This document shows positions 37,601 to 46,399 of a stretch of 64,000 bases of DNA, piece by piece. The stretch spans positions 3,180,501-3,244,500 of the forward strand of contig JAQFVV010000030.1 of NCBI GenBank assembly GCA_028023455.1, in the 5' to 3' direction. The stretch is from Epiperipatus broadwayi (Eukaryota; Onychophora; Udeonychophora; Euonychophora; Peripatidae). Within the stretch, counting starts at the first letter, position 1; every line of letters starts with the position of its first letter. The notes beneath the pieces were generated by a model. The model had not been told where the DNA came from. It made no database searches and saw nothing but the letters and a program-made list of their open reading frames with translations. Made by a program: the position numbers and the translations under genes.

Positions 37601-37818
37601 ATTTATTTAAAACATTCGGTAAGGGTATATATGCACAAACTTGGGCAAGCATTTTTATTCTATATGCACTATGGTGCACCAGATGTACATTCATGTACAA
37701 TAATAACCCTAGAAGACACACAAACACCTTTTCAATCAAATTGGAAAGTATTAGAGAAAGAGACAAAAAAAATCACATCAGAAAAAGTCTTTCAAGACAC
37801 TTGGTCTTTAATGAATAA
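34604..37818 (+). pseudogene. LINE (family L) ORF2, APE endonuclease + reverse transcriptase + zf-RVT, broken
   Basis: ORF2 begins MKVKIGAFNVR at 34,604. The APE-type endonuclease shows GFLETK (catalytic E, about 34,706), GDFN at 35,025-35,036, SLIDLVF and SDHLAL. The reverse transcriptase spans roughly 35,900-36,800: IRPISMSPLG, motif A AVQLDIKAAFD, motif B IPQGSPLSAILF, and motif C LMDDITVF at 36,585 (aspartates kept, M where Y is usual). The longest open piece is 35,370-36,806 (478 codons). Downstream lie LIHNGMGLHSV, the PTDRPPP block and a zf-RVT zinc finger (CTLC at 37,480, HLFFDC at 37,517-37,534) with a stop inside it. The C-terminus is at 37,818. Frameshifts and stops at about 34,640, 35,023, 35,322, 36,806 and 37,330 inactivate it. 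Related fragments lie at 46.4, 49.3 and 62.2 kb. Confidence 0.87.
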
Positions 37819-38334
37819 AAACCTTAGATCTTAGCACAAAGTAATAATGTCCCATTTTCATCATGCCAGTGAGATGATGAAAAAGAGACCTGAAAAAACT
37901 TACATAATTTTTTCTCCAGTTTGAGATTTTTTTTTCTGTATAGATGTACTCTAATTTAAGAAGTAACTGATTGTCCATATTATTTCTCATGTATATATAA
38001 TTTATATATATATATATTTAGTAAGTCTTTTTTTAACTGACTGTCCATTTAATCTCTCGTGTATATATATAATTTTTGTTTTTAGTAATATTTTTAATGC
38101 TCATGCATATTTTTTATGTACTCTAATTTAAAAAGTAGCTAATTGTCCAATTAATTTTTCATATATATATATCATTTGTTTTAGTAATTTTTTTTAATGC
38201 TCATTTATATATTTTGTATATCTCTATGTGCATGTCATTATACCACTGTTACTATACTAAATGTATCAAATTAATGTATCATGCTATATGTAATAAGCTA
38301 TATAACCCTTGATTGCTTAATAAAGTTCTTTAAA

Positions 38335-38335
<1 letters not shown>
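37819..38335 (+). other. 3' untranslated region of LINE family L
   Basis: AT-rich sequence after the ORF2 stop with three loosely repeated blocks (ACTCTAATTTAAGAAGTAACTG near 37,950, its relatives near 38,030 and 38,115). It ends TTGCTTAATAAAGTTCTTTA just before the (TAG)n tract. AATAAAG is a plausible polyadenylation-like signal; LINE reverse transcription starts at this end. Confidence 0.5.
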
Positions 38336-38376
<41 letters not shown>

Positions 38377-38390
38377 TAGTGGTAGTAGTG

Positions 38391-38455
<65 letters not shown>

Positions 38456-38478
38456 TATTATAATAATAATAATAATAA
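38336..38478 (+). repeat. (TAG)n then (TAA)n tract at the LINE 3' end
   Basis: About 39 TAG units with a few TGG interruptions at 38,337-38,455, then a short (TAA)n run. This is the 3' tail of LINE family L and/or its target site. The 5' flank of the same LINE has a matching NAG/TAA tract. Confidence 0.9.
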
Positions 38479-38667
38479 AGATGATTACTTTTATTAATTT
38501 AATATTGTTAAAAATAAGATCACTTCTAAATAACGTTGTGATAACTTTGTCAACAATTGTAATAAATGTCTAAAACATATGATAAACATTACAGTTATAT
38601 GCGATGTTGTTGCAAGATAAAAGTGTTCATCAATAAAAATTTCTCTGGTAATTTAAATATGGTGTTG

Positions 38668-38775
38668 TTTTTCATATGTCATAGCATCTACCAGGAAATA
38701 AATCTGCAACAACTGTCTGCAACCAACTGCTTGCTTCCAAGGCAGCTGCACTGACCTCTCAGCTAACAACGCTTG
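38668..38775 (-). mobile_element. tRNA-derived SINE (family S), copy 5, with target-site duplication
   Basis: Same family, diverged (B box decayed to ACCAGGAAATAAATCTGC on plus). It shares with copy 8 an extra segment, CAACTGCTTGCTTCCAAGGC, marking a subfamily. It is flanked by near-identical TTAAATATGGTGTT (38,653-38,666) and TTAAATATGATGTT (38,776-38,789), a clear target duplication. Confidence 0.75.
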
Positions 38776-39054
38776 TTAAATATGATGTTTTTAATAGAAG
38801 GTTTGTAAAATAAACCCATCCTCTTTAAATTTACAGAACTGGATCTTTCTCTCACATAAGAAAGTTATTCCAATAAATTCAATATTTTTTTTAGTTATAC
38901 ATATTAAAAATAGATATATTTAGCTTTTTTAAAAAAAAAATTCCCCAACAAAAGTAGGCCTCTTGAACATTGTAATCCCTAGCCAAATGGCCAGGCTGGC
39001 ATCCTCGTCCTTGCTTGTGTGTATATATATTCTAAATCACATAACATGTCTTCA

Positions 39055-39850
39055 TGCTTAAATAAATGAATAAAATATAATCAACCTATTGTCAAGGCAA
39101 TACTGCAATTAGTAGTAAATGGAAATCACTAACCTTATCTAAAATCTTAAGTATCTTATAAATGAAAACAATAGCGAATATAGATTGAAATTAAATATGC
39201 TTAGAAGTTTTAAATAAACTTCAATAGACAAAGATAGCAAAAGATCGATGAATAAATAATTCTTTTCACAACTTTTCAAATAAATCAGGAGCTAGTAGCT
39301 AACTGATTATCATGTGTAAGACACATACCATAACCCTTATGCTTAAATAACCAAACATATATAACCAATCGGTTGTCATGGCAACACTTCAATCTGTTTC
39401 CATCATCATTTTCATTCACAATTTACTTATGATTTTAGATAAGATTAGTAAGTGTTTCTATTTACTATTTAATTTTGCATTCTCTTGACAACAGATTGAT
39501 TATATTTTATTAGTTTATCTAAGCATAAGCACTGTGGTATGTAATTTACATATAATAACCACTTAAGGTGTATTATATTTAAAGGACTATATATATATTA
39601 ATTTGTTTGAAAGATTATATAAATGATTATTTGTTAATCTATCTTCAAACAGTTTTCTTTGCCTACTATACAAAAATTTATTCAAAACTTTTAGGCAGAT
39701 TTAATTTCAAATTGTTTTACTCAATGTATTTAAGATCTTAAATAAGAGTAATAAGTGGTTTCCATTTTCTATATAATTGTAGTATTATCTTGACAATAGA
39801 TTGATTATATACCACTAGTTTACTTAAGCAAAATTTGGCAGTTATATTTT
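39055..39850. repeat. Inverted repeat cluster, about 95-bp units
   Basis: A unit at 39,055-39,155 (AAATATAATCAACCTATTG, AAATGGAAATCACTAACC, TTATCTAAAATC) reappears inverted at 39,430-39,530 and again inverted at 39,720-39,840. A partial direct copy starts near 39,335. Non-coding. It probably represents a palindromic element with one extra arm copy. Confidence 0.6.
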
Positions 39851-40309
39851 AACATATAATAAACTATCTAGTATATATAGTAATTTAATTTAATTTAAAC
39901 TATATATGTCAATGAAAACATCAAACTTCTTTTCAAAACTTGTTTTTATATGACTATAATAAAAATAAAATACATCCAACGTTTTGACTATTTCATATAG
40001 TCTTTTCCGGGGAACAATAAAAAAATAAAAAATGATAAAAACACAAATATATAATAATAAATATCACATATTCCAAACAAATGCAAAAATATTAAAAAAT
40101 ACTAAAAATTCTCTTTACCTCAACATCTTTTTCTATTACAAACAATCTCAACTTAATCAAATTTTTTACATTTATATACCCATCCAAAATACCTTAAAAA
40201 ATGTAATTAACAAACCTATTAATTTTTAAGGTAGTTTTTGGATAGGTATATAAATATAAAAAATTTGATTAAGTTGAGATTGTTTGTAATAGAAAAAGGT
40301 TTTAAGCCA

Positions 40310-40720
40310 ATAAACATCACATGATCACCATTTTTTATGCTTGCTTATAACTGTTGTTAAAACAGGCAAAACTCACTATACGTCATTGCCACACACAGCA
40401 AGCTAGAATAATCAATGGATGCCAGAAGGCTTGTGCATAAAATCCCCATCTAGTACCTACTCATCTAATATCCCCAGACTAGTTTTGTAGTTATGTGGAG
40501 ATAAAAGGTGGCTGCTGGAGGGTTGCATTAGATCCTAAGATCTAGGTGCAGTGCTCTAAGATCCAAGGCTCCTCACTGATGAAAGCCACAAGCCAGAAAC
40601 TAGTCTGGGAATATTGGATGAGTAGGCACTAGATTGGGATTTTATGCACAAGCCTTCTGGCATCCATTGATTACTCTAGCTTGCTGTGTGTGACAATACG
40701 TATAGTGAGTTTTGCCTGTT
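40310..40720. mobile_element. Foldback repeat, family FB, copy c
   Basis: The left extension (AAACATCACATGATCACC) starts near 40,311, arm 1 at 40,361, and arm 2 ends near 40,718. The arms share landmarks with the other FB copies, but the outermost part (TACGTCATTGCCACACACAG against CTGTGTGTGACAATACGTA) is private to this copy and still complementary within it. The centre is longer than in copies a, b and d and includes a block near 40,500-40,560 (GGTGGCTGCTGGAGGGTTGC, GATCCTAAGATCTAGGTGC) that is shared with the copy at 60.69-61.03 kb. It is inserted between the hairpins of the nested palindrome. Confidence 0.78.
40559..40621 (+). ncRNA. Candidate type I hammerhead ribozyme in FB copy c
   Basis: CTGATGA is at 40,576-40,582, GAAA at 40,596-40,599 and the GTC cleavage triplet at 40,603-40,605. 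Stem I can pair ATCCAA (40,561-40,566) with TTGGAT, and the CCTCA side with TGGG. Stem III ACTAGT is self-complementary. Stem II is weaker than in copy a because one pair has become A-C. The core is intact, but the fold is by eye only. Confidence 0.45.
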
Positions 40721-41164
40721 TTAATAATAAAAAAAGGTGTTGAGGTAAAGAGAATTTTTAGTATTTTTTTATTATTTTTGAATTTGTTTGGAATATGTGA
40801 TATTTATTATTATATATTTATATTTTTATTATTTTTTATTTTTTTATTGTTCTTCGGAAAAGACTATACGAAATAGTCAAAACGTTGGATGTATTTTATT
40901 TTTATTATAGTCACATAAAAACAAATTTGGAAAAGAAGAAGTTTGATTTGTTCATTGATGTATATGGAAAATTATGAACTATTTTGAAAAGAAAAAACGT
41001 GCAGATGATATTTCAAATCCATATATTAAATTACATATTATTTATATACATATAAAATAGAAATTCATATAACATTTCAATATTAATTAAAAACAACAAC
41101 AAAATTTTACTCAAATTCTTCCATAATCATGGTTTTATTGATTAACAAATAAACCTGTTCAAGA

Positions 41165-41840
41165 GAAATTCGACTAAACATACAATATATATATATACAA
41201 AACAAAATATCGTCTCCATCATTCACTTCTAAAACCAACTTTTTTTAACATTAAAGAATGTCTTCATGGGATTGATGACCTCGGATTCAAAAAATTTTAT
41301 CATCAAAGTTCTTTTACTCGTTTTTTTAATTCACTTTTTTCATAAAAGATAACATCCGCATTGTCAAATAATATTTTATGACCTGTATTCAATTTATGAA
41401 TATACAAAGCTGAATTATGATATTTATTTTTAAATCTACTCTTATGAACTATAACTCTTTCATTAAAACTTAATTACTCTGACCTATATAAATTTTATGA
41501 AAACTCCAAGGAATCTTATAAAGTATTTGCAATCAATTGTCGGATGATTTGAACTATTTAGTAATGAATTTAAATTCAGACTTTTCTTCCAGGCCATCCA
41601 ATAAAAAACGGTTCTTATAAATCAATATACTTTATATGGCAAAGAAATAAACTCTTTATTCTCACTAACAATTTAATCTTTATTGTTAATAGGTTTATAG
41701 ATATTTTTATGTAAATATAATATTCCTAATAAATTCGTGATTATATCCTAACTCAATATAGTCAGAAGCAAATTGATATCTCTGAATATAACTATTGTTT
41801 TTAAAATTATTAAACCTTCTATTTTGATAACAAAAATTTA
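41165..41840 (-). pseudogene. Penelope-like element, GIY-YIG endonuclease region, minus-strand copy
   Basis: Read on minus: a reverse-transcriptase-distal segment (ASDYIELGY-like, FITNIIF), then YKIP...IYIGQS (YIG at about 41,490-41,479), then basic and histidine-containing text ending NTGHKILFDN and FYEKSELKKRVKE near 41,330. This is the GIY-YIG endonuclease found at the C-terminus of PLE proteins. The catalytic Y-x-G tyrosines are visible, but frameshifts interrupt the frame. It is head-to-head with the plus copy that follows, making an inverted repeat centred near 41,845. Confidence 0.75.
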
Positions 41841-41849
41841 ATAAAGAAA

Positions 41850-42430
41850 GTTATTAGAATAGAAAGATTAATAATTTTGAAAATAATAGTTATATTCAGA
41901 AGAGTCAATTTGCTTCTGACTATATTGAGTTAGGATATAATCATAAATTTATTACGAATATTATATTTAATACAAATATCTATAAACCTTTTAATAATAA
42001 AGATTGAATTAGTAAATTGATTTATAAAAATGGTTTTTTATTGGGTGGTATGAAAGTGGCCTGAAAAAAAAGACTGAATTTAGATTCATCACTAAATTAT
42101 TCGAAACAGTAAATTGATTGCAAATCTATTCCTGGGATAGTTTATAAGATTCCTTGAAGTCGGCATAAAATTTATAGAGATCAGAGTAAGTTAAATCTTA
42201 ATGAAAGAGTTAAAGTTTATAAGAGTAGAATTAAAAATAGATATCATAACACAGTCTTGTATATTCATGAACTGAATACAGGTCATAAAATATTATTTGG
42301 CAAGATTACCTTTTATGCAAACGTGAATTGAAAAGAAGAGTAGAAAAAACTTTGATGATAAAGTTTTTTTGAAAAGTTTATCAGTCTAAAGGAAGTTGGT
42401 TTTCGAAGTGAATGATGGGAAGGCTATTTT
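41850..42430 (+). pseudogene. Penelope-like element, GIY-YIG endonuclease region, plus-strand copy
   Basis: The mirror of the preceding copy: QFASDYIELGYNHKFITNII, then GIVYKIP near 42,135, YRDQ in place of YIGQ near 42,165, then LNERVKVYKSRIKNRYHN and LYIHELNTGHKILF at about 42,240-42,300. The YIG glycine is lost, so the endonuclease site is destroyed. Together with 41,165-41,840 it forms a roughly 1.25-kb palindrome. Tandem and inverted arrangements are common for PLEs. Confidence 0.75.
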
Positions 42431-42471
42431 GGTTGGATATATATGCTGTATGTATTTCTCTGAATTTATAC

Positions 42472-42516
42472 TTCAAGCACAAGTGCGTGTGCGCCGCACA
42501 CGCACTTGTGCTTGAA
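42472..42516. repeat. Perfect 45-bp GC-rich palindrome
   Basis: The 22 bases TTCAAGCACAAGTGCGTGTG plus CG are followed by one central C and then their exact reverse complement. It is by far the most GC-rich short segment in its neighbourhood. It follows directly on the PLE fragment end (about 40 bp away), so it may be the element's terminal hairpin. No coding or known regulatory role is evident. Confidence 0.93.
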
Positions 42517-42859
42517 TACACACATTTCCCAAAAGTAAAATTATTTAACTTAATTGAATTTATACTTGAAAAGTCTATTTATTAATAGATGAAACCATCT
42601 TTGTGGAAGAATTTTAGTAAAATTTTGTTTTTTAGCTAGTATTTTAATGTTATATGAATTACTATTTTACTTATAATTACTAGTATAATAATATGCAGTA
42701 CTTAATGTATTTTTGACTATATTAATTACCTACAATGGTAAATATTAGATTACAGCTACCCCTTTCCCAGGAAAGAATTTTCCTGGGTTTAACAACTGTA
42801 TGAAACATAAAATAAATGATCAATCCTTAAGATTATGATCACTATTAATTAATTATTAA
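42517..42859. other. AT-rich spacer
   Basis: Sequence between the palindrome and the next PLE fragment. No recognised feature. Confidence 0.45.
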
Positions 42860-43860
42860 TATTTATTAAAAATAAAACTAAAGATATTAGGATAGAAAGC
42901 AATCAATTATATGAAATTTTAAACATATGTTGCAAGGATGTTATATTTGTATATAATGAAAGATACTATAAGCAATGTAAAGATTTAAATATGGGTAATT
43001 GTTTAAGGGGGCTATTAGCATCAATATATATGAATCATTTTGAATAAATATATTTTTATAAAACTAAATACAAACTTATATTCCATGTTAGATATGTTGA
43101 TAACTATTTTTTGGTGTTTAATGGTAATAATAGAAAGTCTGAATTTTTTTTTAAAATATATTAATTTAATTGCTAAAAAAATTCAATTTACAATGGAAAA
43201 AGAAATAAATAATTCAATTAATTACATAGATATTAAAATTAAAAAGGTAATAAAGAATTACAGAGTAAATATTGAGACAAATATATATACAAAAGTACAT
43301 TTCATGAATTATTAAGTAATTAGGAATCTGTATATAAAAAATAAAAAATTATTTCAAAATGAAATGGATAATATAAATAATTAATTATTAATTAATAAAT
43401 TGTGTACTGAAAAGAAATATTGCAAAAATAAAAAGAAATTTAAACAAAAAGACAAATATCTATGAAGTAATGTATAATAGTTACAATATATCAAAAAATA
43501 CTTTCATATGAAAAAGATAATAAAGGATATTAACAAAAAATATAAAAAGAAAAGCAAATTAATTAATAAACCAGTATACAAAAAGAAAATTAATTAGGTA
43601 ATTTGATTAACAAAACAAAAAATGAAAATTTTGAAAATATAAATTGAATTTATATAATTAGATGTTTAGATTGTAAGTAAGATAACAAAATGTATCATAT
43701 ATTGGCACAACAAAAAATAAACTCAAAACAAGATTGAAGTAGCATTTAAATCATAAGAGTTCAAATATTTACATATCATAGTAAGGAATTTAAATAGAGA
43801 AATGATATAAATATATTAGAAATGGTTAAGTTATATAAGGAAAGAATATTTAAATAAAAG
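42860..43860 (+). pseudogene. Penelope-like element, reverse transcriptase and GIY-YIG remnant
   Basis: In shifting frames: MGNCLRGLLASIYMNHFE near 42,990-43,045, the motif C block RYVDNYFLVFNGN at 43,090-43,128 (YVDN where PLEs have YVDD), IQFTMEKEINNSINYIDIKI at 43,183-43,242, then further on CLDCK and YIGTTKNKLKTRL at about 43,698, and LYKERIFK near 43,832. The order RT then GIY-YIG is diagnostic of endonuclease-bearing PLEs. It is a different PLE lineage from the 41-42 kb copies, whose endonuclease text differs. Many stops. The C-terminal end is repeated after the inserted family H pair at 44,782. Confidence 0.72.
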
Positions 43861-43884
43861 TATATTGTCGATACTGAACTTAAT

Positions 43885-44262
43885 ATGATTTAGAAGGAAT
43901 TTGAACTCAAACTTTCAAGCTCCCTACAACCATCCACTCCATTTTATACAACTGATACACATGTCCACATACATATTATACTCTGTAGTCAAGTTGCAAT
44001 CTTTATGTGTCCATATATATTTAATATACCATTAGTAGGAATGGATTTCCATTCTTGCTATTAAGAGGTGTGAAGGTTGCCTTGACAGCAGTGAGAAATA
44101 TTGATTCCTATATTTACTGTGAATGTTTAGGTGGTTACTGGTTGGTATCTAATTATATTATATCCAATATATGTATTTCATGCTGAATATATCAGTTGGT
44201 CCAGATCATCATTCCCCACACAGATATATATATATATATATATATATATCTGTGTATATATA

Positions 44263-44299
<37 letters not shown>

Positions 44300-44400
44300 C
44301 AATGATCAGTTTATATTAACATAACAAATCTTCATACTTTAATGGACAGGCTTCAATCTTTTTCATTCTCCAACTTCTCAGTCATCCTTATTATTAAAAA
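43885..44400 (-). mobile_element. SINE-like hammerhead-bearing repeat (family H), copy 4, inverted
   Basis: On minus: the tRNA-like end GAGTTCAAATTCCTTC and GGGAGCTTGAAAG lie at the low-coordinate side (43,895-43,925). The hammerhead block is at 44,168-44,230, and GATTGAAGCCTGTCCATTAA sits near 44,340-44,365. The block keeps GAAA (44,179-44,176) and a stem III strand ATACATATAT, but stem II and half of the core (CTGATAT) are lost. An expanded (AT)n tract lies at 44,225-44,298. An extra segment at about 44,000-44,140 is not shared with the other copies. Confidence 0.6.
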
Positions 44401-44519
44401 TCTGTGTATTTAAATGGACATATTAAGGTCCTATATATGAGTAGTCAGAATGACTTAAAGTCAATATGGACACAGTATTGGCATCAACAAGGGCTTTGAG
44501 CTTTCTATCATCAGATTTT

Positions 44520-44785
44520 TAATGATATGAATGGCTGAAGAGTTGAAGAGTGAAGAAGATTGAAGTCTGTTCATTAAAGTGTGAAGATTTTCTATCTTAA
44601 CCTAAACGGGCACTGATTATATATATATATATATATATATATGGGAAATGATGATCTGGATCAACCAATGAATGCTGGTTCAGCATTGAATAGGTATACT
44701 GTCATGTGCATCAGGTGTATAAGATAGAGTGGATGACTGAAGAGAGCTTGAAATTTTGAGTTCAAATCCTTTCTAAATTACATAA
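44520..44785 (+). mobile_element. SINE-like hammerhead-bearing repeat (family H), copy 2
   Basis: Starts GAATGGCTGAAGAGTTGAAG, continues GAAGATTGAAGTCTGTTCAT, an (AT)n expansion at 44,617-44,642, then the ribozyme block. Here the core is CCAATGA and GAAT instead of CTGATGA and GAAA, with stem II intact (ATGCTG with CAGCAT). It ends GAGTTCAAATCCTTTC. Facing the inverted copy 4, it forms a tail-out pair inside a PLE. Confidence 0.62.
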
Positions 44786-44850
44786 GGAAAGAATATTAAA
44801 AGAAACTTTATATATTAACAATGAAAAACCAGTTTTAAATAGAAAAAATT
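44782..44850 (+). pseudogene. Second copy of the PLE C-terminus, flanking the family H pair
   Basis: ATAAGGAAAGAATATT at 44,782-44,797 is identical to 43,835-43,850, and the following text (KERILKETLYINNEKPVLNR) is a relative of the text after 43,850. This is either an unusually long target duplication or a second PLE copy. Confidence 0.5.
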
Positions 44851-45334
44851 GTTAAACAGTGATTTTAATTATAAGTAATTTATAGTGATGTATAAATAGC
44901 AATTCATAAGAAATTGTTGGTATTGCTGGGTTTGTAAATGTTTTGTACATTTGTGTAAGATGTAATAAAAAATTGGTTTAAAAAATAAAGAATAGGGGGA
45001 AGTAAGTAATTGTAACAGTAAAATTTATATAATAAAAAGTGTTCTATATAGATGCTAAAAAATATATATTATGAGTTAAAAATATATTTATAACAATAAT
45101 GTATATATATTTAGATCCTTGGTAATGACTACAAGAAAGTTGTTGAAATGTTGGGAAATGAGTATATATGGGTTCATGTAAATAAATAAAGTTTTTAAAA
45201 AGAAAAAGAAAGAAAATAATTTTATTGGAATTTTTATACATGAAAGATCATTTGGGATCTTAGTTTTAAAAAGAAAAAGAATTTACTGTTATTAATTGTT
45301 TTCAATAAGTCAATTATTTTATATAGCATGATGG
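44851..45334. other. AT-rich sequence, nothing recognised
   Basis: No coding or repeat feature recognised. Confidence 0.5.
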
Positions 45335-45680
45335 TTTTTACAAATTGTAATATTTTAAACAGCATTAAACTGTTGCACATGTGCTTTGGATTTTAACTAT
45401 AAAATGAATGAATACAAACACTTCAAACACATGATAAAGTCTTTGGAAAAGATAGAATGGCCATCTATCTTTTCGAACCGAAACGCTTTTGTATGGGTGA
45501 ATCTTAAGTGTTTGAAAGTGAAAGCGTGAAGATATTCGAAAAGATAGATGGCCATTCTATCTTTTCTAAAAACTTTATCATGTGTTTGAAGTGTTTGTAT
45601 TCATTCATTTTATAGTTAAAATCCAAAGCGCATGTGCAACAGTTTAATGCTGTTTAAAATATTATAATTGTTTTAAAGAA
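45335..45680. mobile_element. Inverted-repeat element, about 130-bp arms
   Basis: The left arm (45,335-45,475) and the right arm (45,537-45,680) are nearly perfect complements: AAACAGCATTAAACTGTTGC, AATGAATGAATACAAACACT and ATGATAAAG. Each arm ends in a smaller self-complementary hairpin, GAAAAGATAGA...TCTATCTTTTC around GGCCAT. The 60-bp centre includes GAACCGAAACGC. Non-coding, MITE-like. A CUGANGA core was looked for near the hairpin and not found. Confidence 0.8.
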
Positions 45681-46399
45681 AATGTATTAATTTTTATTCG
45701 GCTGGAATTTGGACATTTGCAATAAATCACTTTTAAAAAAATCTTTTTCCTCTACTTTTCCAATTTTGATTTTAGGAATGTATAATAATCTATTTATTTT
45801 CAACAATTGGTCTCACATTTTTAAATTCTTGCTATTTAACTAATTGATTATCCTAGTATTTTTATTGATATTGTTCTTTTTTTATCTAGGGATAATCCAC
45901 AAGTTAAGTTAGGAATTGTGAAATTGTTACATTTGTCTTAAACATTATTTCATGCATCTATATAACATTTTAAAGAAAGGTGTTTAAATTTGTTGTTTAA
46001 TAATTTCTTGGGAATTGTTTAAACTCCATCAGTTGGATTGTTATCTGCATCACTAGTACTTGCTATAATTTCTAATACATTTGCAGAGATATTTTGAAAA
46101 TTATATTTAGAATATTTTTCTTTCTCCTCACTGTTTACAGTAACTTTATATGAATTTTGTCTATTTACATAACGTTTCTTAGTCCTGTGGTTGGTTTTAT
46201 TTTGAATTAGGCTGTTTGTTGTAGATATGTTGATATTTTTAAGGGAATTAGATAATTTCAATTGTCATTGTAAATGAAAAACAGTAATTTTAGGTTGATT
46301 GTATATAAACAAATATCTGATAATTTGACAATATTAAATATTAATAACATACTACAAAAAGATCTCCTCTTGCCACATTATGTTTTATTACATATCTAA
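45681..46399. other. AT-rich sequence, nothing recognised
   Basis: A minus-strand open frame of 80 codons at 46,019-46,261 has no recognisable feature and is probably chance. Confidence 0.45.

Larger units (their letters stand above)
39901..40972. repeat. Nested palindromes: outer arms, inner hairpin and a foldback inserted between them
   Basis: The outer arms are 39,901-40,130 and 40,733-40,972. They contain AATACATCCAACGTTTTGAC on the left and its complement on the right, together with a hairpin GACTAT...ATAGTC. Between them lie a second hairpin (40,124-40,210 against 40,220-40,303, landmark AATCTCAACTTAATCAAA) and then FB copy c. The arms differ by only a few substitutions. The GAAAAGACTAT...ATAGTC(A)AAACGTT string resembles the hammerhead region of PLE terminal repeats, with core changes. 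The PLE fragments directly downstream support that link. Confidence 0.75.

Noticed and set aside
33001-37818. Intact, active retrotransposon
   Set aside because: Stops and frameshifts in both ORFs, including in the ORF1 zinc knuckle and the ORF2 zinc finger, exclude activity of this copy.
44221-44300. (AT)n run as a regulatory element
   Set aside because: It is an expanded stem III strand of the family H hammerhead block or a simple microsatellite; no regulatory evidence.
45440-45495. CGAAACG-type string beside a strong hairpin, considered as a hammerhead
   Set aside because: The CUGANGA half of the core is missing on both strands; the hairpin is explained by the inverted repeat.
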